Part shown: positions 22,401 to 34,400 of the stretch, piece by piece
Position numbering within the stretch: the stretch's first letter is position 1
How the letters are laid out: each line of letters begins with the position of its first letter
From: Chrysogorgia sp. JL179-B06
Lineage: Eukaryota > Cnidaria > Anthozoa > Scleralcyonacea > Chrysogorgiidae
Assembly (NCBI GenBank): GCA_035772405.1
Contig: JAYKKM010000047.1
Span: 3,886,001 to 3,950,000 of the forward strand
Direction of reading: 5' to 3'
Length of the DNA stretch: 64,000 bases
Position numbers and translations under genes: made by a program
Notes under the pieces: model-generated
The model's input: the letters and a program-made list of their open reading frames with translations, nothing else
The model's database searches: none
What the model was told of the DNA's origin: nothing

Positions 22401-25400
22401 TATAGCCTCGCAAAAAAAACTACTCGACATAGGTGTCAGGTTTTTTATAGATCTGGTTTGTTGTGTACCAATGCAGCAGGTGTGTTTTATTAGTCCTCAG
22501 TTTTCTACGTCGTCTGAAAAAGTTTCTAATGTTACGAGCCAGTTTTCTAAGCCAACCCATTACATAACTTAAGTCACGTCTCCTACCACTCCCACAGTGT
22601 CTGACTCTGGTAACATAATAGGTTTGCCGTAAGTCTTTTTAGACCTCATACCAATCTCAGCGTGGAGCTCGAGAGTCACGTCACCGCGGCCAAACGATCC
22701 ACCAGCTTTGAACATGTGATCAGTCGTCTTATTTATCTTATATGTTTCATGAGGTCTCGAAAAACATGCTCCCATTTACTTTACACCATATTCCTTCATC
22801 ATTTCTCCACCCATGATTATGATGTCTCGGTTTGTCATGTAACCACTCACAATTTTCACACCGTAGAATTCTATCAACGATGGGTACGCATAAGGTGCGA
22901 GTGGTATTCTTGGTCGATGTATTCCAAAAATTGTTCCATAGGGTGTGCCTATCTTTCCCATATTCGCTACGAAGTCTGAATCGGTTGACTTAACATTGTT
23001 GACCCTGACATGTGAATTGCTCATTTGCCAATGTATTGATATCATATGCATTTTTGTGAGGTCAACACCACTCGGAATAGTGCATATGCTCTCCATTGCT
23101 GGGATGCTACCACCATACGCGAGTCCATGCATTAGTCATACCAGTCTTGTACCCTATGAACTTATCCCACTGACCGTCGTCGTTTGATATAATTGTCTCC
23201 CAATTTGATCCAGCGGTGCGAGTGGGTAACCTCACCACAACAAAAATGGAGAGGTCACACCACTGCATACTTGGGCAATTAAAATGGAGACCTGACTCAA
23301 GTGGGAGTGGTGTTAACACAGGGGACAGAAAACTTTGACCGTGAGTGTTAATGCCAATAATAGGGCCATAGGTTGGGTTGTTTTGCACTAACATATTTGT
23401 CGCGTCACCGATGGCTTTCACTTTGGAACCATCGCTGTGGAAGTCTACGTTTTTCGTGGTGTGTGTGTTGACGTTGAAGTCAAACACAATGTTGTGGTGT
23501 CGCACTTTGAAGTACCTCGGTAAATACAATTGCTCTAAGACTTTTTTATTGATGACGTCTAGGTCGTCGACTGGGTCTGCTACGTTTTTTATCGCTGAGC
23601 CTTGCATGTCTATTATTCCAGACATCCTTCCACCGGTCGCGCTTAATTTGGGATCTTCATCCAGATGCCTTTTCGTTCTCTTTAGTATTTTATCGTGAGG
23701 GTCGTCAGACTCATACCCATAGTTTAGACTCATTACTACTTCAAGGTGTATTTGGTTAGCAGATAGCCAGAGACTGCTGAGAACCCTAACACTATCGCCA
23801 GCGTTGTCGTGTCTGGCTTACTTGTGGTGGTGGCCACTGTTTTTTTCACGGGAAGTGGTGTCACATTTTCTTGGTAAACTTTTTTAGCCACAGTCGTTGG
23901 TACCACCACACTTTCTTGGTGAGCTTTTTTCTTCACGGTCGTTGGTACTACTGGGGAGTGAGTCACCACATTTTCTTGGTGGACTTTTTTAGCCATAATT
24001 GTTGGTGTTGTTGCATTCAAGCGAGTGTTCACTCCAAATCTCATGGACTCCGTAGCAATCTTTAATAAGTTGTTGTACCCAGCGATTTTATTCTTGAGTA
24101 TCACCACGTTACTTGGCATTAACCACGTACTTGGCGACACTGCGAGATTTTGGACAACGTTGGTGTCTCTAATCGATTTATTCATGTTGAGAATCCATGT
24201 CGATACGTCGTAGTTGATAACACTGTCAGAAAACAACTTGCGGAATTCTTGTTGGGTTTCTAGACTTCCTGCAGAACCACCAACGACTGATACACGTGTT
24301 CTCGCTTGCGCACCAAGTGTGGAGTACACAAAGGCTTCTATGCTTTGGTTTAGATATTGCAGCCCAATGTTGGTAAAGCCATCTGACAATCGCGCGACGT
24401 ATCGTTTATAATCGTTCCGAACGTCGTTGAGTGTGAAGACTCTGGATTCGCCTAAAGTACCATCGCTCAGGACTTTATTCTGGTAGTAATGTTTTCTGGG
24501 AATTTTGGAAATCTTGCCATACAATTCGGAAGCGTTGAATTCTCTACTTATTGATCTCATGGTCTCACCACCTTCCATTCTTCTGAGAAGTCTTCTAATG
24601 GTGAAGTACAAATGAAATCTCATCACACTTGTGACCACAGGGTGAACCTCTTGTGACACTGATAAATGTTGCAACGACACTCCACAACAGAAACTCGCGC
24701 AATACGTCGCAAACACAACGCGGTAGTAAGATTCGCTGTCACCCCACTCTGACATAGTCTTTGACGTGGTGACTCGCAAGGTTGGTAGCTTTGACATGAA
24801 GTAACTATTTTGGTTAACAAAAACTTTGAAGTTATTCACTGGATAATTTAACACGTTTTCCGTTGGGTAGCCGTCCCAAAGCCCCCAGTGGTTTTTATGA
24901 CCTTTTGGCAGTGGTTGGATAGTTCCACCACCTTGCCATATTATTGGGAACTTACTATTGTGCAACCACTTCCACATGTTCTTATCATTTTTGAAGGTTG
25001 TGCTGGTTATGTCTGTGCTGAGGATGTCGTTATTTCTGAAATACACGTCGACACTCATGATTTTACCGTCTTGTGAAATATTTGGATTGAACTCGAATTT
25101 GCTTAAAGTGGCGTGGGGGTACTTTTTGATGAGGTCTGCCTTTGCGTCGTGTGCAGCCTTTGATGTGTTAGCCATCGCACGTTTGTAGTACTTTCCATAG
25201 TAGTCGTGAAGGGCTTTCTGCATATAACATACCATATGTTATACATAATGCGAAAGTTGACGGTATTCATTGAAGGTGTAGAAAAAGTTGTGTCCTTTGA
25301 CAACGCAATGATGGTCATTCACGATAACCCATACATTATGGTCAAGACAGCCACTGTGTTTTGGGACTACCATAACACAACAAATGACGACAGCATTCAG

Positions 25401-28400
25401 GTCTTCACGCTGGATGACTCTAGGGTCGGCTCTTTTAAAAAGATTAAAGTGGGTGAAGGGTACTTTAGCTTCGACGCATTGGTCAAAGTTTTAAAACATG
25501 AGTCTAGCGAGCTTAAGGTGGATCTTGAGATAGAGAAACTAGTGCCCACAGGCAAGTGTAGGGTTAAGGTTAGTAGCTCAGCTGTGTTAGACACCATTGG
25601 GCCTCTACTTGGTTTCGCGAAGGGTGAGGTGATTCAGAATGACTCACAGTGGCACACTAGCCCAAACGAGGTCGACATGTACAGAGGTCTGAAGTACATA
25701 GAAGTTTCGTGTGACGTTGTTGAAACGGAGAGTAATGTGGGTATTGATGGGAAGCGCAGTGATGTTATCACAACGTTGCCAATACCCACCGAACAGTCTT
25801 TGAAGGGGTCAGTGCAACGCCATGTGGATATTGAGTCCAAGGTGAGTATTAAAAAAGGTGTCTACTCAAGTATGACATTTCGCGTCAAACCAAATAATGG
25901 TGGTCTCAAAATTGGCGCGGTGCTATTGGAACTGTATATTGTGTAAATTATATGGAACTCGGTGTGGAGACAGAGCAAGGGTTGCGAGATATTTACTATA
26001 ATCCTAAGACAGGGTTCAGTGGTGCAGAGAGGTTGTATCAAAGTGCGTTGGGAGACGGATTGAAAGTAACTAGAAAAACAGTGAAAGAATGGTTGACAGC
26101 GCAGGACACCTACACTAGGTACAAACCTATTGTGAGAAGACATAAATTCCGCGCGACTTTTGTTGGATTTCTTGGTGAAGAGCTCCAAATGGACTTAGTG
26201 GACATGAGTAAGTACTCAAAACAGAATGGCGGTTATTATTGGATATTGACAGGCATTGAAATATTGAGTAGATACGCTTTTGGCATTGCAGTTTACAGAA
26301 AAGACACTAAGAACATGACTGAGGCTGTTGGAAAGTTGTTGAATGACTTTAAAGATCGGTTTGGAGCCACGCCTAAGTTAGCGCAATTTGATGATGGACT
26401 TGAGTTCTATAACGTTGGTGTTAAAAGTTTGCTGAAAGAACATGGTATTGAATATTTCAGCACTAAGAGCGACAAAAAGGCTGCTGTTGTCGAGCGTTTT
26501 AATAGAAGCCTCAAGAGCATTATGTGGAAATACTTTTATACCCGCGGGACGTACAAATGGATTGACGTTCTTGACCAGTTTGTGAGCAATTACAATAGCA
26601 GTGTGAACCGAAGCATTATGATGAAGCCAAAGGACGTCAATAAGTCAAATGGGGGTGAAGTGTGGACCACTTTGTTTGGTCATCAATTTGCAGACAACCC
26701 ATTGCCAAAGTTTAGAGTTGGTCAATCAGTGAGAATTAGTAAATACAAGAGTGTGTTCACAAAGGGCTATGAAGCCAACTTCACTGAGGAGCTGTTTAAA
26801 GTGGTAAAGGTTATTCGTGGTGATCCGAATGTGTACGAAGTTGAGGATCACACCGGTGAACAGATTATTGGTAAATTTTATGAACAGGAATTATCGCTGG
26901 TCAATAAGAAACATGGCGACGATGTGTACAGAGTTGAGAAAGTGTTGAAAAGAAAGAAAGTCAGAGGAGAGAAGATGGCGCTGGTCAAATGGTTGGGTTA
27001 TGAGAGTAAACATAATTCGTGGATACCAGAAAGCGACATTCAAAATGTGAGCTAATGTAATATGTCTGAGGGTGGGGAAGATTACGACGACCTCGAGATG
27101 GAGAACTTCGATAAGTATGATGACGCCACTGACGAGCAATTAGAAGAGGAACTCAACAAGACTAATGAGGGGCTCAGCGAGATAACCTTAGATTACGGTA
27201 TGGGTGAGATGCCGAAAGGCGTTCGTGTTAGTTTTGTTAACGGTCGCGACTATATGGAGAGGATAAGAAGCGAGCTAGCTAGAAGACGAAGTGGGCGAGA
27301 AGAGACGTCATTTATCGACACTGACGATGGTAAGACGGTGGCAATAAGGGGGACTAACACAGAAGTCCCAACAGTAGAGTTTGTTGAACAGGAGTCATAT
27401 GGTGACGTCGACGCCGTAAGTTTTAGTATAGCTCTTGAAGAGGAGGAGGAAATTAAGAGAAGACTGGGTAAGCTAAAAGCGTCCAACAAAGAGCTAACAG
27501 AAAACAATGTAAAAAGAATCAAGCTAATAAATATGAAAATACGTAAATTAAGCAAAAAGGGACTCGGCCACGACGACGCGTCAAGGAAAATAGTCAACAG
27601 GTCGTGGGTTACGGACTCAGGGGCTATTCTTTTCAAACCGATAAACAAAGATGGTAAATATGGAAAACCCAAACGAATTCTAATACCTGGGAAAAAAGGC
27701 TTGATCTACAGTAAAGATGCGAGTAGTAAAAACGCGATTGAGCAGTTCAAACAGTTAGTTAATCAAATCCCTGAGAGTACAGAAACAACAGCTGTCACAA
27801 CAGAAGTAATCCCAGATGACTTCCCAGTAGTTGAGACAAGAGTGGGCTATGATGACATACCTGGGCTATCACCAGACGAAAACCGCGAGCTGAATGGTGT
27901 GCTCAACCCAAGCGATGGTGTGGTGCGCGAATCAAGAATAGGTGCTAATGGTGCATTGCGAATACAAGCAAACTATTTTCAAGAAGCGATAGACAAAGCG
28001 AACGAAAGAGTAGCAGAGCTCAATAAAAAAAAAGACCTTACGATTGCAGAGAACGAAGAGTACATCGATCTACACGAAAGAGTGATTGGACTTACGCAAG
28101 CTAAATACAGAACTTTAGGACAGCTAGAAATAGAGGAGGTTAGAGAGCAACAAGAAGTCGACATTGACAGGTTTCAGAGATTCAAGGAATGGGCTAAAGA
28201 AAATATGGTTGGGTTGAGCGCTGTATCAATTTCAGTGGCTGGGATTATAACAACTATTATTATCGCTGGGAGGTCTGCTGTTATGAAAGGCGCTATGGCC
28301 ACGAGGTCATTCGCACAGGCTGTTAAGAATGCGATAACGAAGATGGGTCCATGGGCTGTTGGGTTGGCTAACTTAGTTTACAATATGTTGACGTTGGGTG

Positions 28401-31400
28401 CAAAGGGTCTCGCTTGGTTGGCTCAAAATCTGTGGGTACTCGCGGTGGTACTTGCGTGGTTTGCTTATGATTATTACAAGCTAAAACGGTAACGATAAAA
28501 CATATGTAAAGTATATGAACGCAGAGTTGAGCCCCGGTTTTAGACGAGCAACCATGGGTGTCATAAAAGGGGTGAGAACGCAGCATGTGATCACGTTGAA
28601 CCCTAATAAGGCCAGTCCTGGCGAGGAACTTTACATTGATATACCGAAGCTTAAGGTTAGCAGCTGTTTGGTGCCTGGATCGTTGGGTCTAGTGTTCGAC
28701 TTTAAGAATGCAAACGCCAAAAGCTGGTTCTTGAACAATGTGAGCAAGTTGTTGGTTGAGAAACTTGTTGCGAGACTAGCTGGAGAAGCTGTGTATGACA
28801 ACAGTGGGGAAAATTACACTGGTGTCTATCGCGACCTTTGGGAAAGTGCTACTGCGCGAGACCAAATGATTGATTATGGTATTGGTGGTGAGAACTTGAG
28901 AAAGCTAATTTCTAAGGATGACAGTGGTGCGACAAGTGGGAATGTTACTAAAGTTAGTGACGCGTTGATGTTTGGTGTGATTGGAACGAAACAGCGGATT
29001 AAGCTTGGTAAGATTATGAATGACCACGGGTTGTACGCCCCTTTTAGCATGAACAACAACTTGCAGTATGTGATCACACTTCCGAAGGCCGCAGACATCA
29101 TGGTGGCGCAATCCGGTAGCGCTGTGGGTGGATACACTCTGGAGAACCTCGAGCTTGAGTATGAGACGATTGATAACCAGGAGCTCGCTGACGAAATAGC
29201 GTCGGGCTATGCAAGTGGTCGTAGTTTGTCATATGAGCACGTTACGTTGATGAAAACCACCGAATGGGACAAAGGCACGACCATTGTGAATGAAAACATT
29301 AATCTTCCAAGAAAAAGCATGAAGGCAATCGTGTTGCTATTCACGAATAAGGTGCGAACAGACAGTGAGGAGTTTCTTTATCCAAATATTGAGAGTGTTA
29401 GAGTCACAATTGAGGGTGTGCCAAATAGTGTGTACTCACAGGGTATTCCAAAGTCGAAGTTCTACGCAGAAGCGAAGCGACTGTTTGGGTTGGGTGAAGA
29501 ACACGCTCAGTTCATGACCATACAGAAGTTCTATAAAGATGGCTTCGCGTTAGTCATCGACTTGAGGAGCGTTCAAGATAATCGCAATGTCGCCACTGGC
29601 AAGAACATTGTAAACACACAATCCGGCGTGCTTCTTGAAATCACGAAGAAAGCGACGACCGCAAATGTCATGTGCAGGGTGTTTGTGGTAAGCGATGGGT
29701 TGGTCAACTTTATGAACAATGGGTTGCAATCAATCCAGTATTAAATCAAACGTGAGTTAATGGAGACTCCGTTTAATATGTTAATTGTTGGTATGACAGC
29801 TTGTGGCAAGACGCATTATTTGCTGGAAACACTGGAATCTGAGTACTTTAGTAAATTTGACTACATTGTGTTGATTTGTCCTACTTTCGAGTGGAACAAA
29901 GCGTACCAAGATTGGAAATATGTGTGCGACCCCGACGTGTTAGCGATAGACTGCGCGCAAGACAGTGTCGACGCTGTTCTCAAGTGTGTAACAAATGTTT
30001 TTAAAGGCACTAACACTCTGATTGTGTTGGACGACTGTGCGAGTTCTCAAGATGTCAAGAATAGGACTAGTCAATTAGTCAACTTAGCTTTTAGTGCGCG
30101 ACATTTTATGTTGAGCGTTATTGTCATCACACAACAACTGACGTCGATCGCAAAACCGTACAGAGAAAATATTAGTAAGCTCGTTTGCTTCTACTGCCCG
30201 AGTAGGAGTGACATGAAGGTCGTTATCGACGATTACCTTGGAAACATTAGCAGAGAAAAATCGTCGGCGATTGTGACCGCATTAAAAAATAATAAGTACG
30301 CTAGACTCGAAATCTCACTGCGCTATCCGCACAGTCACGAAGTTGTTATTCCGCAATAAAATATGGGTATAAGTAATAGCGTGATGGTAAAACGCAAAAG
30401 TGAGGAAAATCCTACGATTGAGGAATTAGTTGAGGAGACTGATGACACCTCAACTGTGGAAGACAACGTCGACGTTAGGAGATCCGAACTTATTAGACTG
30501 TCCGGTGACGGTGTGGTAAGTCAGTCCGAAGCGTACATTAAAAAAGCGTCCGCAAAAGTTATTGATAAGATATGGCGCCAATACGAGTTGAAGAGAATGG
30601 AGATCGCAAACGCTTTTCTCACCGACTTGCTAATCAGCAAATTCGCCAGCTTACTAGATGGGTTGAACGCTATCGAGAACCCTGAGGAACTAGATGACGA
30701 GTTGCAAAAAGACCCGTTACTAAAGAAAGACGTTGAGAGCATTGTCGCGGTTGTGACACCATACGTGCCTTTCTTGGGCTTGTTGTCTGGAGGAATTATA
30801 ACGTCAAAACACGTGTACGATCACCATTTTAGGAGCGAGGCGACAAACGCTGAAAATAGTGAACAAACGGACTAATCTATTATTAACAGGTGGCGATAAC
30901 CTAATTTGCATAACAGGTGGCAATTTTATCACGCGTGAGACACTTTTACGACACATAAATTTGTAAAAATGTTTAGACGACTATTTTTTTAAATGTGATT
31001 TGACAAATTTGTGAAAATGTTGAAACGACTATTTTTTAAATATGATTTGACAAATTTGTGAAAATGTTGAAACGATTATTTTTTAAATGTGATTTGACAA
31101 ATTTGTGAAAATGTTGAAACGACTATTTTTTAAATATGATTTGACAAATTTGTGAAAATGTTGAAACGATTATTTTTTAAATGTGATTTGACAAATTTGT
31201 GAAAATGTTGAAACGACTATTTTTTTAAATATGATTTGACAAATTTGTGAAAATGTTGAAATGACACTTTCTATTTTTTAATATGTGAGAGTGGGCTCGT
31301 ACCACATTTTATTTTTTTAACACGCGAAAATGTTGAAATGACACTTTCTATTTTTTCCTAAATGTAATTTGTGAGAATTTTGAAACGACACTTTCTATTT

Positions 31401-34400
31401 TTTAAATGTGGCTGAAATGGTGTCAAATTTAGTATAAACTTGGTATTGTTTCGCTAGTCTCGCGTGTGTTTGACATCAATTTAGTAGAAAACGTGCGAAG
31501 GGTGTCTAGATTGACTAACGATCGCTGTAGTAGTATAGCAAGTAGGGCTGAGAGCTTATTCGACGTCAAACGTGAATATAAACACCAAAACATCGTCAAA
31601 TTTGTCGAATCGCGATTTGGCAAAATTTGGTGATGTTTTGGTGTTTATATTCACGTTTGACGTCGATTGGGCTCGCAGCCCTAGTTGCTATACTACTGCA
31701 GAGAAAACTTGAATGGTTTAGAGCCACTTGCAGATTGTGTTTTGTTACTGTAGTACTTGGGGTTCACTATTGCCTGTTCATGGGTGGATATACTTCCCTA
31801 TATGCAAAACAAAAACTTTTTAATTTTTTACTTTCTTTGAACTTATTTTTTGTAGATAATCTTCAGTACTTAAGACAGCTAGCTAACGACATATCAAAAG
31901 GCTCTGATAACAGCTTATTGTCACCCAACCCTGACAAGAAAAGATCCAGAAAGAAGAATTTAAAGTACCTCAATGAAAATTGTGATGAAGAGGAAATAAT
32001 AAAAACTGCAGTAAGATTGTTTTTATTAAGAGTTCAGTGAGAACTTATATTTAACAAGATGCCCACTAGGCATTAACTCGGGCTACTTAGGCTAGTGGCT
32101 TGTTGAAAGACGTTGTAGGCAAATTCTGCGATTAGAGTGCAATATACACAAATCTATGGTTGTAAGTAATGATACAGCTCTGTCAGTGCAGGGGTGGTTA
32201 AATTTTCCACTGAAATTTTCAATATCACCAAACTGTGCAACTGTATAACAAAGCCAGCACAGATTTGATTACAATATGGAGGTGAGTTGGCTCAGTATCA
32301 GAGCTTACTGAGAATAAACAATGCAAAGCTTATAAAAATATTACAGTTACCTCAAAACAGTTAACATATTTCCATACACCATTCATATGTTCAGTCTCTT
32401 ATATTAAATTGTTAAACATAGGTTTATTCGAGTACACATCAGCGTACGGAAACATAGATTTGATCCTGAGTTGATTGAGTACACATCAAGATGGCAAACT
32501 ACCAACCGTATCAAAATTTCGAGACAGCCTTTGAAAACTTGTTGTGTTCTTGCTTAAAAGTTTGCCTATTCAAATTATCTATTAGGCTCCACGAAAAAAA
32601 AGAAAAACAAACCAGTGTGGTACCCAAGATCTGCAACTTTCAAGGCAAATTGAACATGATTTAAATATGCAATTGAATGCTACGAAAGTAAGTACAGTAG
32701 CCACCAGCTTTTGAAAATCTCAGAAGTAGTATTATGTATTGTTCCATAATTAGTATGCCAAATTAAAATGACTACTGTTTTTAATATTGAAGGGGGCAAC
32801 AAAGTCTTTGGAGGGAATCAATTCAAGTGGTGATGAAGAGGATTTCTATGAGGTGCGTTTTAACGTCTAAACTATTCACTTTTTTAAATATAGAATCTCC
32901 CCCAATAGAAACCTGGGTTTTGAAGCTCTTTTTTGAGGCATTTCACTTTTAAAAATGCCTGTCCCAAAGACAGGTGGATGGGCCGATGGCTTGGAGTAGA
33001 CAGATGACACATGGGTTACAGGTTTGATTCCTGTCTGGGACTTTTTTTCTGAGAATACAATTTAATCAGTTAAATATTTTGATTTTGTGTTATGCTTCAG
33101 GAGATGATGTCATTAAAAAAAAGAAATATAATTCTTGAAAAGGAAAATGAAAAGATAAACGAACGGAACAAACACCTTACTCAGATGCTGCAAAACCAAA
33201 AAGGTAACTTTCTTGTTACAAACAGAAATGTTATGCTTAATATTTTCCAGCATATTTTTCTACAGGAACAGATGATTTTTTTGCAACTTGTCTAAAACCT
33301 TTGACCCTTCTGTATTAGGTGCTATTACTAAACTTCTGTATTAGGTGCCCCCTCTAATGAGACCCTGTTTATGCAATGCCATACAAAATGATCAACTTTA
33401 TACAAGCATTGTGTAGATGCGGATATAATAATTTTGTAACCATAACTCATTTATTGATATTATGGTAAATATGTTACCATAATAATATCATTGATATTAT
33501 GGTAAATATGTCACCATAATATCAATAAATGAGTAAATATGCCAGTTGAAAATATGTAAAAGTTGCATTCAGTAATTCAGTTACCCTAGTTTATATGTAA
33601 CAATCTATAAACTCTCTCACTGAAGGTATAAATGATGTTATGGAGGCAGTGCAAAGGATTGAGCAGATATTGGAAAATGGAGGTACTTTGCAATCCGGGA
33701 AGACGCCTTCTGGCAGAAGCTCTCCATTGCCAATAAGGTCCCCAATGCAGAAACCTTTGAGTCCCTTGACAACACCAAGAACCCCAATCGCACCAAAATA
33801 TCAGATGACACCAACTGTTGTTTCAAGGTCACCATTGGCTTCAGTTGACATTAACCAGCTTGGATGTAAAATGGTAAGATATATTTCTAATCTACTATAG
33901 TGTGGCCAAAGTGGAGTGTTTCCTCCAATGGTACCATTTAAACTGAAAGTAGTATAACAGGGAGAAGAAGAGGGTCAAAACAGCTTTGAAAAGAAGTGGC
34001 TTACAAGTTGACTTGAAAGACGACTTGCATGATGATGTATTTAACTCGTTGCCTGCAAATAGTGAATACCTGCAAAGCATTCTGGTAGAATACAACATCA
34101 TGCAAATGGTATATTATTTTTCATTCAGATGTTTTACCACAGTAGATGCTATATTCTGCCTGATAGTTCATAGTCAGTAGCCTTCTCTACCATTGTTCCT
34201 TGGCATCATAAAGCATTAGTTTTCCTTAACCATAATCCATACAAAAGTGCCAATGAATTGAAAATCAAGTTTGTCTTATTTGAAAGAACTCTTAAAACAA
34301 TGAGGAATAACAATTTACAGCTCTCACATATTTAAATTACTTATTGAGATATTTAGACTTAGTTGATATTCAAATGAATAATTATCTATGACGTAGCAAG

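Larger units (their letters stand above)
13920..31697. mobile_element. Polinton/Maverick, nearly intact, 17.8 kb
   Basis: Starts AGTAGTATAGC and ends GCTATACTACT, flanked by an exact 6-bp duplication GCAGAG (13914-13919 and 31698-31703), as is usual for Polintons. Terminal inverted repeats are about 865 bp. It encodes PolB, DDE integrase, packaging ATPase and major capsid protein, the diagnostic set, with nearly all frames open. The two repeats differ at only a few sites, so insertion is recent. Gene blocks: minus 18943-14748 and 19988-18971, plus 20109-21402, minus 25235-21636, plus 25248-30875. Intergenic gaps are mostly 2-25 bp. Confidence 0.95.
30835..31697. repeat. Polinton right terminal inverted repeat
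   Basis: Reverse complement of the left repeat, including the tip palindrome and the 47-bp array; its inner border lies inside the last codons of the 170-aa gene. Confidence 0.9.

Noticed and set aside
24025..24411. Plus-strand ORFs opposite the 499-aa gene
   Set aside because: Antisense shadows without start context or motifs.
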